Shown here piece after piece: positions 25,417-33,448 of a stretch of 64,000 bases of DNA. The notes beneath the pieces were generated by a model. It did no database searches. It had not been told where the DNA came from and was given only the letters and a program-made list of their open reading frames with translations. Source of the stretch: Rhodoligotrophos appendicifer (lineage in GTDB: Bacteria; Pseudomonadota; Alphaproteobacteria; Rhizobiales; Im1); NCBI RefSeq assembly GCF_007474605.1, contig NZ_VHKL01000002.1:124001-188000 (forward strand), given 5' to 3'. Every line of letters begins with the position of its first letter. Position 1 is the stretch's first letter. Both the position numbers and the translations under genes were made by a program.

Positions 25417-26678
25417 CCTGGACCCTCGTCGTCCTTCCCTTTGCCGCTCTGCTGCTGGGACTTCCAGTGTTCCTGGCGCTGATTATCAGCGTCCTGGCGA
25501 CCATCGCGTTCTTCATGAACATGCCCGGAACGATGCTCCATCAGACCATCTTCGGGAGCATCTCAAGCAATACGCTGCTGGCCATCCCGTTCTTCATCTT
25601 CGCCGGCGAGTTGATGGGGCGCGGAGGCATCTCCCGGCGCATCATCGACTGGGTGTTGTCGCTGGTGGGGCGCACACCCGGCGCGGTGGGTCTGGTGGCG
25701 GTGGGCACGAGCAGCATCTATGGCGCGATCTCGGGATCCAGTCCCGCCACGGTCGCCTCGGTTGGGCGGCAGATCTATCCCGACATGATCCGCAATGGCT
25801 ATGGGGTCCCCTTCTCCCTGGGGCTCATCAATGCCGGCGGTGCGATCTCGATCGTCATTCCGCCGAGCATCAATTTCATCCTCTACGGGGCGGTGGCAGA
25901 GCAGTCGATCGTGCAACTGTTCACGGCCGGCATTCTCCCGGGCCTGCTGCTCAGCGTCTCCTTGGCCCTGGCGGTGATCGGCTACGCCATGCACAAGAAC
26001 ATCCGGGAAGGGACGGCGTTCTCCTTCAGCAATGTGATCCATTGCACGCGGCGCGCCTTCTGGTCGCTGCTGACGCCGATCATCGTGCTTGGGTCGATCT
26101 ATGGGGGCATCGTTTCGCCGACGGAGGCGGGCGGCATTGCCTGCGTCTATGCGCTGGTCGTGACGGTGCTGATCCACCGGGACCTCAATCTTCGCGAGGT
26201 TCTGGACATCGCAGGCAACTCAGCCCTGCTGACGGCGCAGATCATGATCATCGTCGCGGCGGCCGCGGTGTTCTCCTGGATCCTCACGGTCACCGGATTC
26301 CAGGCGAGCCTGGCCGGGTTCGTCACGCATATGGAGCTGAGCCCGTGGATGTATCTGCTGGCGGTCAACATCCTGCTGCTGATCATCGGCTGCTTCATCG
26401 ATCCCACCTCGGCGGTGCTGACCCTGACGCCGCTGCTGTTGCCGATCGCCATGCATCTGGGGATCAACCCCATTCATTTCGGCGTGATCATGACGGTCAA
26501 TCTCAGCATCGGCATGTATACGCCGCCCTTCGGTCTCAACCTGTTCGTCACGCAGGCGGTGCTCAACGCCCGGACGATCGACATTTACCGGGGCGTTGCA
26601 CCCTTCGTGGTTCTTCAGGTGCTCACGCTGCTCGTGATCACCTATGTGCCCTGGTTCTCCACGGCTCTACTCAACTAA
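25413..26678 (+). CDS. TRAP transporter large permease (DctM family)
   Basis: A 421-residue polytopic permease with FFIFAGELMGRGGISRRIIDW, GAISGSSPATVASVGRQIYP and CFIDPTSAVLTLTPLLLPIA. It is clearly homologous to the DctM at 13643 (many identical blocks), so the two TRAP systems are related and may take structurally similar anions. It overlaps DctQ by 4 bases and is followed after 46 bases by its DctP gene. Confidence 0.93.
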   Translation: MTWTLVVLPFAALLLGLPVFLALIISVLATIAFFMNMPGTMLHQTIFGSISSNTLLAIPFFIFAGELMGRGGISRRIIDWVLSLVGRTPGAVGLVAVGTSSIYGAISGSSPATVASVGRQIYPDMIRNGYGVPFSLGLINAGGAISIVIPPSINFILYGAVAEQSIVQLFTAGILPGLLLSVSLALAVIGYAMHKNIREGTAFSFSNVIHCTRRAFWSLLTPIIVLGSIYGGIVSPTEAGGIACVYALVVTVLIHRDLNLREVLDIAGNSALLTAQIMIIVAAAAVFSWILTVTGFQASLAGFVTHMELSPWMYLLAVNILLLIIGCFIDPTSAVLTLTPLLLPIAMHLGINPIHFGVIMTVNLSIGMYTPPFGLNLFVTQAVLNARTIDIYRGVAPFVVLQVLTLLVITYVPWFSTALLN

Positions 26679-26724
26679 CGTCAGCGTCAGACACCATCGC
26701 AAACGTAACAAAAGGGAGAACGCG

Positions 26725-27738
26725 ATGACATCCACAGGCAGGTTCAGACGGCAATTCTTAGGCATCATGGGGGCCGCGGCACTCACCATGACGTGGGTCG
26801 CCCCAGGATTGGCGGCAGATTTCACGATGAAATTCTCCACGCCGACCATCAACGACCTCCAGCATGAATGGATGAAGCGGTACAAGGAAGAGCTGGAGAA
26901 GCGCTCAGGCGGTCGCATCGAGGTCCAGCTCTACCCGGCAAGCCAGCTGGGGCCGGTGAACACCGTCCTCGAAGGGATGCAGCTCGGAACGATCGAGGGC
27001 ACCATCAATCCCTCAGAATTCTATGTGGGCGTCGATCCGCGATTCCAGGTGCCAGCGGTGCCGGGACTCTTCGATTCGATGGAAGATGCGCGCAAGAAGC
27101 TGAACGATCCCAAGGCGCGCGAGAATCTGCTTAATCTCGGCGCCGACAAGGGCATCATCGGAATCAGCCTTCTGGTCTATGGACCTCAGGTCATCGCCAC
27201 GCGCAAGGATGTAAAGACGCTGGCCGATCTTGCGGGCCAGCGGCTCCGGGTTCTCGCCTCGGAGACCGAAACGGGCACGATCACCGCGTTGGGCGCCTCC
27301 GCCGTGCCGATGCCGCTCAATGAAGTCTCCGCAGCGCTGCAACAGGGCGTGATCGACGGTGTCAGCTCGGTCTTGGACGTTTTCGTCTCGCTGCGCACCA
27401 ACGAGGTAGCGCCTCATCTCCTGCGGACCGAACTCTGGTACCTGAACACCATCGCTTCGGTGAGCAAGGCTTGGCTCGACAGCCTGCCCGAGGACCTGCA
27501 GAAAATGGTCATCGAGACGGGCAAGGATCTCGAACAGCCCATGTTCGAGCGTCAGCTGGAGCGCGACAAGGCGAACCGTGAGACTTGGGCCGCCAAGGGT
27601 GGCACTTCGGTCGAGCTGCAGGGTGCGGATGAGGAAAAGGCGCAGGCGGCAGCGGCCGGCGTCGCCAAGGCATTCCTCGATGCCCATCCCGAAATGAAGG
27701 AAACCTACGACCTGATCAAGAATGGCGGTTCCAACTAG
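26725..27738 (+). CDS. TRAP transporter substrate-binding protein (DctP family)
   Basis: A 337-residue periplasmic receptor starting at ATG 26725 with AAAGGGAGAA just upstream. The signal peptide is RFRRQFLGIMGAAALTMTW with cleavage near GLAA-DFTMK. The mature protein opens MKFSTPTINDLQHEWMKRYKEEL, closely resembling the DctP at 12585. The operon order amidase-DctQ-DctM-DctP suggests that it delivers an amide- or nitrogen-containing organic acid. A strong hairpin follows the stop. Confidence 0.92.
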   Translation: MTSTGRFRRQFLGIMGAAALTMTWVAPGLAADFTMKFSTPTINDLQHEWMKRYKEELEKRSGGRIEVQLYPASQLGPVNTVLEGMQLGTIEGTINPSEFYVGVDPRFQVPAVPGLFDSMEDARKKLNDPKARENLLNLGADKGIIGISLLVYGPQVIATRKDVKTLADLAGQRLRVLASETETGTITALGASAVPMPLNEVSAALQQGVIDGVSSVLDVFVSLRTNEVAPHLLRTELWYLNTIASVSKAWLDSLPEDLQKMVIETGKDLEQPMFERQLERDKANRETWAAKGGTSVELQGADEEKAQAAAAGVAKAFLDAHPEMKETYDLIKNGGSN

Positions 27739-27757
27739 CCATTTCGAGATCGTCCAA

Positions 27758-27789
27758 AAGGCTCATCGGCGGTTTCGCCGGTGGGCCTT
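27758..27789. terminator. Bidirectional hairpin terminator
   Basis: AAGGCTCATCGGCG (27758-27771) pairs with CGCCGGTGGGCCTT (27776-27789) over 14 bases with two G-U pairs and a 4-base loop. It lies between the convergent DctP (+) and amidohydrolase (-) genes. An A-run at 27756-27759 gives a short U-run for the - strand transcript; on the + strand no clear T-run follows. Confidence 0.65.
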
Positions 27790-27797
27790 AGTGTGCC

Positions 27798-28994
27798 CTA
27801 GTGGGCCGGTGCCGCGAAGTCCTGCATGATGTTGCTCTGGGCCACGCGCACGGTCTTCATGGCCGCCGGGGTGTTGCGGCTGCGGCCCACGAAGCGTGGA
27901 ACTCCGGCCGTGACGACGGCGGCCACGGCCGGTATGTCGCCGTTGCGGATGGCGCTCAGGGCGTCCATTTGCGACCCGCCGGCGCAGGCATCCAGAATGA
28001 TCACGTCCGCGTCGCGGCCCGGGGCCAGGATGCCGCTGTTCAAACGGTAGACACGCGCATTGTTGCCCGTGGCCGCCGCGATGGCGAGCTCCGGATCCAT
28101 TCCGCCGAGCGAACAGAGATGGGTGATGGTGTAAAGCACGCCCAAGGGCATGATGCCGCTGCCCGTCGGGGTGTCGGTGGCAATCAGCAGGCGCTCCAGC
28201 TGGCCGGCACCGGACAAGAGGTCAGCGGTGAGCAGCGTCGTGCGCAGATTGCCGGCGGTGCAGACCTGAAGAGCGATCTCCGACTGGTCGACGAGGCGAG
28301 GGAAATCCTCGTCCGGCATGGCGACAGGGCCGCCATTGACGTGGAAGGACACGTGGGGATCGGCGGCGAGGACGTGGCTTCCCCAGATGCCGGAGGAGCC
28401 CGGGATCGAAGAGCCCCCCGTGTGCATGGTGGTGATCATGCCGTGGCTTTTGGCCATGGCCACCATGGGCGCATATTCCATGGGGTCGGCAAAGGCGCCG
28501 AAGCCAGCCTTGGCCAGCCACACGCCGCGCGCGGCGAGTTCGCTGAAGTCCTTGTCCTCGAGACCCGGCTCCAGGATCACGGAGCCGGCGTGGACGCGCA
28601 TGCCGCCGGGACGGAACTGTTCAAAGGATTTGAGGGCGGCGACGGCGAGCGCCTTCACGCCCTCGGGATCCTTGGGGCGACCGGGCGTATGCACCTCGGA
28701 GGCCGAGATGGCGGTGGTGATGCCGCCATGGGTGTAGCTTTCGAGATAGCCGACCGTGCGCTGGCGCGGGGTGTAGTCACCGAAAGTGATGTGCACATGG
28801 CTGTCGATCAGCCCCGGTGCAGCGATGGCGCCGCCGCCGTCGATGACGACGTCGCAACCGCGCAGGGCCGCATCGGAAACGCTGCCGATTTCGACAATCA
28901 GGCCGCCATCCATGAGAATGGCGTCACCCGCTACGGTCGGCGCGGCGAGATCGCCAGAGATGATGCCGCCGAGATTAACGATGGCCGTACGCAT
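27798..28994 (-). CDS. Enamidase-like amidohydrolase
   Basis: A 398-residue amidohydrolase-superfamily protein. The composite start (NLGGIISGDLAAPTVAGDAI), metal-binding DSHVHITFGDYTPRQRT, then HGGITTAISASEVHTPGRPK, MITTMHTGGSSIPGSS and APGRDADVIILD follow, as I recall it, the layout of enamidase from anaerobic nicotinate fermentation (Eubacterium barkeri). That enzyme opens the ring of 1,4,5,6-tetrahydro-6-oxonicotinate to 2-formylglutarate and ammonia. Here it begins the - strand branch opposite two Mo-hydroxylase and TRAP modules. The substrate here may be another cyclic enamide or lactam. It starts at ATG 28994 with GGGGAGG 5 bases upstream and forms a pair with the DUF1185 gene. Confidence 0.78.
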   Translation of the reverse strand: MRTAIVNLGGIISGDLAAPTVAGDAILMDGGLIVEIGSVSDAALRGCDVVIDGGGAIAAPGLIDSHVHITFGDYTPRQRTVGYLESYTHGGITTAISASEVHTPGRPKDPEGVKALAVAALKSFEQFRPGGMRVHAGSVILEPGLEDKDFSELAARGVWLAKAGFGAFADPMEYAPMVAMAKSHGMITTMHTGGSSIPGSSGIWGSHVLAADPHVSFHVNGGPVAMPDEDFPRLVDQSEIALQVCTAGNLRTTLLTADLLSGAGQLERLLIATDTPTGSGIMPLGVLYTITHLCSLGGMDPELAIAAATGNNARVYRLNSGILAPGRDADVIILDACAGGSQMDALSAIRNGDIPAVAAVVTAGVPRFVGRSRNTPAAMKTVRVAQSNIMQDFAAPAH

Positions 28995-29013
28995 GGAAGC
29001 CTCCCCGGGATGC

Positions 29014-29583
29014 TCAGCGCCGCGCCGCCACCTCTTCGTGGGTCAGACCACCGACCCGGGCATTGAGACGGCCGCCACTGGCCATGCAGAAGATGACCGC
29101 AACTTCGTCGGGAAGGGGCGTGTCGGGCATCGTGAGGGACATGCCATCATAATGCGACCGCACATAGACGTCGTCCTTGTGGTTCATGGGGATGTCGATG
29201 GGTGCCCCGGGCCCGGCGACCTTGGTCATGGACGAGATCCATGCCTTGCCCCCGCCGAGCGACGAACGGAACGGCTCGGCAAACGCCGTCGTGAGCAATG
29301 CGTTCGCATGTTCCTGTTCACCGCCGATGCCGACGATCCCACCCTTGCCGTAGCTTTGGACGGGAACGTCACCCATGGCGGCAAGGGCACGCTGCGCCAT
29401 GGTCGTGGCGAGAGCAGCACTCGCCTCGATCAGGGGGGAAAGATCGGCGACATATGTGCCGACGAAAGGATTCTCCACAACCGCGACGACGGCGATCTTG
29501 CGCAACGGCCGGTCGGATGCGCGGCCGAAATCCTCGGATCGATCCTCGATGAAGGTGAACTGGCGGCGGATTTTGAGCTGCAT
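29014..29583 (-). CDS. DUF1185 (amino acid synthesis family) protein
   Basis: A 189-residue protein with KIRRQFTFIEDRSEDFG at the start and GGIVGIGGEQEHANALLTTAFAEPFR and GGKAWISSMTKV in the body, matching the Pfam AA_synth (DUF1185) family. Known structures show a chorismate-mutase-like fold; enzymatic function is unproven. It is translated from ATG 29583 with GGGAGA upstream and sits 19 bases ahead of the enamidase-like gene. Pairing with an amide hydrolase suggests a role in handling the ring-opened or amidated product. Treat the function as unknown. Confidence 0.8.
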   Translation of the reverse strand: MQLKIRRQFTFIEDRSEDFGRASDRPLRKIAVVAVVENPFVGTYVADLSPLIEASAALATTMAQRALAAMGDVPVQSYGKGGIVGIGGEQEHANALLTTAFAEPFRSSLGGGKAWISSMTKVAGPGAPIDIPMNHKDDVYVRSHYDGMSLTMPDTPLPDEVAVIFCMASGGRLNARVGGLTHEEVAARR

Positions 29584-29609
29584 GGATCGTCTCCCGCGCT
29601 GGCAGAAAC

Positions 29610-29656
29610 TTGACAGGGCAACGTCTTTCGTTAGACTTTGTCAGACAATCTGTCAA
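29610..29656. promoter_or_regulatory. Divergent promoter with TTGTCAGACAA operator
   Basis: For the + strand, TTGACA (29610-29615) and TAGACT (29632-29637) are 16 bases apart, directly followed by the perfect palindrome TTGTC-A-GACAA (29638-29648). For the - strand, a second TTGACA (complement of 29651-29656) reads toward the DUF1185 gene, with its spacer covering the same palindrome. A regulator bound there would block both transcripts. The GntR protein encoded at 30348 in the + strand operon is the obvious candidate. Confidence 0.6.
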
Positions 29657-29677
29657 TTCTGGAAACAAGCCAATACC

Positions 29678-30361
29678 ATGGTCGCAACCTCGCCCAAGGG
29701 CCAAGCCATTCTCTTCTCCGAGATGACACCGGACGCCTCCTTCGAGGCCAAGTTCAACCGCTGGTATGATGAGGAGCACATCCCGCTGCGCATGGGATGT
29801 TCGGGCTTCGCCAGCGCCCAGCGGTACAAAGCGCGCGACGACGGGAGCTATCTGGCCGTCTATGAGATGGAGGATCTCGGCGTGCTCGGCCGCGACGACT
29901 ATGCGGCCGTCAAAAACGAGCCTTCGGACGAGACCAAGTGGATGCTGGCAAATGTGACCGGCTTCACCCGCTATCTGGCGGCAGAGACAAGCTGCTTCAC
30001 CCAGGAGGGGACCGATCCCAAGACGGCGCTCGATGCCCCCGTCATCCACTCCGTCTGGTTCAACGTTCCGGATTCGGAGCGCGCGGAGTTCGACGACTGG
30101 TATGAGAGCGAGCATATTCCGCTGCTCATGAAGTCTCCGGACTGGCTGATGGTGCGACGCCTGAGCGTGTCCGAAGGCACGCCGGATCCCTTCACGCATC
30201 TGTCGATCCACTATCTCGCCCGGGAGGAAGCCCTGAACTCGCCGGAGCGGCAGGCGGCACGGACCACGGCGTGGAGGGACCGACTTGCCGCGAGGGACTG
30301 GTTCAAGGCGCGGTATGCCGTCTTCCGCTGGCTCGGCGAGCGACAGCATGGCCGAGGCTGA
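29678..30361 (+). CDS. EthD-like tandem dimeric alpha-beta-barrel protein
   Basis: A 227-residue protein starting at ATG 29678. It has two copies of the same motif, KFNRWYDEEHIPLRM (residues 25-39) and EFDDWYESEHIPLLM (137-151). Thus two ferredoxin-like barrel halves that normally dimerise are fused in one chain. Relatives include EthD and muconolactone isomerase-like or antibiotic monooxygenase-like proteins that process small ring compounds. It is the first gene of the operon with GntR and EamA, downstream of the divergent promoter. Reaction unknown. Confidence 0.72.
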   Translation: MVATSPKGQAILFSEMTPDASFEAKFNRWYDEEHIPLRMGCSGFASAQRYKARDDGSYLAVYEMEDLGVLGRDDYAAVKNEPSDETKWMLANVTGFTRYLAAETSCFTQEGTDPKTALDAPVIHSVWFNVPDSERAEFDDWYESEHIPLLMKSPDWLMVRRLSVSEGTPDPFTHLSIHYLAREEALNSPERQAARTTAWRDRLAARDWFKARYAVFRWLGERQHGRG

Positions 30362-31073
30362 GGGCCGAGTTCCTCTGGACCTGCTGGTTCGGCCGAGCAC
30401 CGTCCAGGGCCAAGCCGTCGAAAAACTGCGCCAGGCGATCATCGCCGGCGTGTTCAAGCCGGGGGACCGGCTGGTGGAGGCCCGGCTGTGCAAGATGCTG
30501 GGCGTGAGCCGACCCTCGGTGCGGGAAGCGCTGCGCAGCCTGGAGGCGCAGCACCTCATCGCCATCGTGCCCAATCGCGGAACCCAGATCCCGTTCATTT
30601 CCTGGCAGGAGGCCCGCGACATCTATCATGTCCGCGCGCTGCTCGAAGGGGATGCGGCGGCACTGTGCGCCACGCGTGCGTCGGCTGAGGACGTGGCGGC
30701 CATGCGGTCCGCCCTGGATGACTTCGCAGTGGCTGTGCAGAAGGGCGATCGGGCCGGGCTTCTCAAGGACACTGCGCGCTTCTACGCGGTGATCCTGCGA
30801 AGCTGCGGGAATGCCGTGATCGCAGACATGCTGGTGGGATTGCTGGCGCGCATCAGCTTCCTCCGGGATCGTTCGATGTCGCGGACCGGCCGATCGGCCC
30901 TGAGCCTCGCCGAGATGCGGGCGATTTGCGACGCGATCGAAAGCGGAGACGAGGCCGCGGCCCGGGCTGCAGCCATCCTGCATGTCCAGATGGCCTCCGA
31001 GGCCGCCCGGGAGACTTATGAGGATGATGCCGCGACCCCCGCCATGTCGACGCCCCGCCGTTCCGGCACATAG
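30348..31073 (+). CDS. GntR family regulator, FadR/FCD subfamily (second copy)
   Basis: A 241-residue regulator starting at ATG 30348, 11 bases inside the EthD-like gene end. Winged helix: QAVEKLRQAIIAGVFKPGDR, VSRPSVREALRSLEAQHLI. The FCD domain begins around residue 88 (WQEARDIYHVRALLEGDAAA). It is a different protein from the GntR at 17468. Cotranscription from the promoter holding TTGTCAGACAA makes autoregulation likely. It may control the enamidase side and, through the similar core at 23446, the amidase/TRAP operon. Confidence 0.88.
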   Translation: MAEAEGRVPLDLLVRPSTVQGQAVEKLRQAIIAGVFKPGDRLVEARLCKMLGVSRPSVREALRSLEAQHLIAIVPNRGTQIPFISWQEARDIYHVRALLEGDAAALCATRASAEDVAAMRSALDDFAVAVQKGDRAGLLKDTARFYAVILRSCGNAVIADMLVGLLARISFLRDRSMSRTGRSALSLAEMRAICDAIESGDEAAARAAAILHVQMASEAARETYEDDAATPAMSTPRRSGT

Positions 31074-31087
31074 CCGGTGACGAGCCC

Positions 31088-31954
31088 ATGATGCGTGACG
31101 ACAATCGCCGCGGAATTGTTCTGATGATCGTGGCGATGATCGGCTTCATCGGTAACGACACGCTGATGAAGCTCGCCAGCGAGGACATGCCCGTGGGGCA
31201 AGCTATGTTCCTGCGGGGGCTTTCGCTGATCCCGGTGCTCATGATCGCGGCCTGGAAGAACAGCGCCTTTCAGGGCTTCAAGGTTGCTTTTCACCCCGCG
31301 CTCGTGCTGCGTACGCTCGGCGATGCCGTGTCCGCGATGCTGTATATCAGCGCTCTCGCCAGGCTGCCGATCGCCAATGCCACCGCCATCTTGCAACTCG
31401 TGCCCCTGCTGTCGACGGCCGGAGCCGCCCTTGCCTTGGGAGAGAAGGTGGGCTTGCGGCGCTGGTCCGCCGTGGTGATCGGGTTCGCCGCCGTGTTGCT
31501 GATCATCAGGCCGGGGCTGGACGGCTTCAACGTCTGGTCGCTCGTCGCCCTGCTCGCGGCCTTGTTCGTTACGGTGCGGGATCTGTCATCGCGACGGCTG
31601 CCGCCGGGGACATCGTCGATCTTCGTTTCGCTGATCGCGGCGGTCAGCGTCACTCTCTTGGCCGGGGCCTTGGGCAGTTTCGAGACGTGGCATCCGATCA
31701 CAGCCCGCGGCGCGGCCTATGCGCTGGCCGCGGGCTTCATTATCGCAGGTGCCTATTTCACCATCGTGAGTGCGGCGCGGGTCGGCGAGGTCTCCGTGGT
31801 GGCACCGTTCCGCTACACGATCATCCTCTGGGCGATCCTCATTCAGGTGGTCGTTTTCCACACGGTCCCCGACGCTGCCACCTTTATCGGTGCCGCGGCC
31901 CTGGTGGCGGTCGGCACCTATTCGTTCCTGCGCGAGAAACGGGTCGCACCCTAG
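31088..31954 (+). CDS. EamA/DMT superfamily transporter
   Basis: A 288-residue protein with ten predicted membrane segments in two EamA repeats; the first repeat carries GFIGNDTLMKLAS and FLRGLSLIPVLM, the second ends in a typical SFLREKR tail. DMT proteins often export amino acids or metabolites. As the third gene in the operon with EthD-like and GntR genes, it may export a toxic intermediate or surplus product of the pathway. Direction and ligand are inference. Confidence 0.85.
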   Translation: MMRDDNRRGIVLMIVAMIGFIGNDTLMKLASEDMPVGQAMFLRGLSLIPVLMIAAWKNSAFQGFKVAFHPALVLRTLGDAVSAMLYISALARLPIANATAILQLVPLLSTAGAALALGEKVGLRRWSAVVIGFAAVLLIIRPGLDGFNVWSLVALLAALFVTVRDLSSRRLPPGTSSIFVSLIAAVSVTLLAGALGSFETWHPITARGAAYALAAGFIIAGAYFTIVSAARVGEVSVVAPFRYTIILWAILIQVVVFHTVPDAATFIGAAALVAVGTYSFLREKRVAP

Positions 31955-31986
31955 GGGACGCGGTCAAGCGCCGAGCTGAAGAGGTG

Positions 31987-32700
31987 TCAAATGTCCTTGT
32001 CGCCGCCCGACCAATCCACGGGTCCGTCGACATAGCGGAGGCCGCGATCGGAGAGCTTCGAGCGAAGGTTCAAGACATCCAATGTCACCTCGCCCTTGTT
32101 GAGGCGTGCACGAGTGGAGACCTCATCCTGCTCGCGGCGACGGGCAGCTTCCAGGACGCGGGCCCCCTGGAGACGCGGGATCACCACCACGCCATCATCA
32201 TCGGCGACAATGATGTCGCCAGGGACGACGTAAGCACCGCCGCAGGTCACGGGAACATTGGCGCTGACCACGGTTTCCTTGACGGTGCCCTGGGCGGAGA
32301 CACATCGCGACCAGACCGGAAACTGCATCTCGCGGATCTCGGCGACATCGCGGATGCCGGCGTCGAGCACCATGGCCACGGCGCCGCGGGCCTTGGCGGC
32401 GGTCACGAGGAGATCGCCGATATAGCCGTCGGTCGAAGGCGAGAGGGTCGCCACGACGAGGATATCGCCGGGGTGCAGCAGCTCAAGGGCCACGTGAAGC
32501 ATGAAATTGTCGCCGGGCGCGCACAGAGCGGTCACGGCAGAACCGGCGATCCTGGCTCCCTGCTGGCGGGGGCCGATGCCGGTATGCATCAGACCCATCC
32601 GGCCAAGCGCCTCATGGGCTGTGGACACGCCCACTTTGGCGAGACCCTCAATGATCTCTGCGGATGCGCGTTCAATGTTTCTAACGGCGATACGGTTCAT
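31987..32700 (-). CDS. galC: 4-carboxy-4-hydroxy-2-oxoadipate aldolase (GalC/LigK-like, RraA fold)
   Basis: A 237-residue RraA-fold enzyme with VGVSTAHEALGRMGL, VTALCAPGDNFMLHVALELLHPGD, DAGIRDVAEI, FPVWSRCVSAQGTVKET and the metal-site segment PGDIIVADDDGVVVIP. This layout matches class II LigK/GalC/ProA aldolases that split 4-carboxy-4-hydroxy-2-oxoadipate into pyruvate and oxaloacetate with Mg2+. Location immediately after the GalB-like hydratase gene (ATGA overlap at 32697) supports the assignment strongly. It is the last gene of the long operon. Confidence 0.85.
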   Translation of the reverse strand: MNRIAVRNIERASAEIIEGLAKVGVSTAHEALGRMGLMHTGIGPRQQGARIAGSAVTALCAPGDNFMLHVALELLHPGDILVVATLSPSTDGYIGDLLVTAAKARGAVAMVLDAGIRDVAEIREMQFPVWSRCVSAQGTVKETVVSANVPVTCGGAYVVPGDIIVADDDGVVVIPRLQGARVLEAARRREQDEVSTRARLNKGEVTLDVLNLRSKLSDRGLRYVDGPVDWSGGDKDI

Positions 32701-33413
32701 GCCAGCTCCTCTACCACGGCGGGAAAGACACGCTGATAGGCCTCAGCATGGGTGATCGTTATGCCTGAGTTCGCGTTCATCGTCGCCTGCAGGCCGCGCT
32801 GCAGAGCGACGCGAGTGTAATATTCCCACAGGAACTCCTGGGCCTGCATGCATTCGAAGGCTCGGCGCTTGATATCCCAGACTTCATCGATGTTCAGGAA
32901 GACCTGGGGCTTCCAGTTGCACTGCTCGGTCTGATGCGGCTCAAAAAGGAAGAGGGGCGGGGCGGCGACGACGGGCGCGCCCGGATTGTGACCATGGGCC
33001 TGGGCGATGATGCGGGCTTCGTGCGTGAAGTTCTTCGCCAGAGGGTGATCGTAATTGTAGGGATCCTCCGCGGAATGGCCGAGAATGAAGGCCGGCCTCA
33101 GGTCCCTGATAATATCCGCGAGACGGAAGAGATCCTCGTCAGCGACCCGCAGCGGATAGTCGCCGAGATCGAACATGATGAGTTCGGCGCCGAGGATCTC
33201 GGCTGCGCGCTCGGCCTCCTTGCGGCGGGCCGACTTGACCTGATCCAAGGTCGCTCCCGGCTGGCGCCAGAGCCTGGCACTCTCACCGCGCTCGCCGAAG
33301 GACAGGCAAACCACCACCATGCGGTAACCCCGCTTGGCGTGGAGGGCGACCGCGCCACCGGCTCGCCAGACAAAATCGGCCGCATGAGCGCTGACCACGA
33401 GACCTGTGGGCAT
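32697..33413 (-). CDS. galB: 4-oxalomesaconate hydratase, GalB-like (PIG-L fold)
   Basis: A 238-residue PIG-L/LmbE-fold hydrolase relative. The Zn site motif is SAHAADFVWRAGG (His10, Asp13), followed by VVCLSFGERGES and ILGHSAEDPYNYDHPLAKN with the third ligand. This resembles GalB of Pseudomonas gallate catabolism, a Zn-dependent hydratase converting 4-oxalomesaconate to 4-carboxy-4-hydroxy-2-oxoadipate, rather than sugar deacetylases. Pairing with the aldolase downstream gives the two last steps of the gallate/protocatechuate 4,5-cleavage route. No LigAB/GalA dioxygenase is in the window, so another ring-opening step must feed it. Confidence 0.82.
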   Translation of the reverse strand: MPTGLVVSAHAADFVWRAGGAVALHAKRGYRMVVVCLSFGERGESARLWRQPGATLDQVKSARRKEAERAAEILGAELIMFDLGDYPLRVADEDLFRLADIIRDLRPAFILGHSAEDPYNYDHPLAKNFTHEARIIAQAHGHNPGAPVVAAPPLFLFEPHQTEQCNWKPQVFLNIDEVWDIKRRAFECMQAQEFLWEYYTRVALQRGLQATMNANSGITITHAEAYQRVFPAVVEELA

Positions 33414-33448
33414 GAGTTATCCTCCGTTGAAGCAGAAACTCCCCACCC

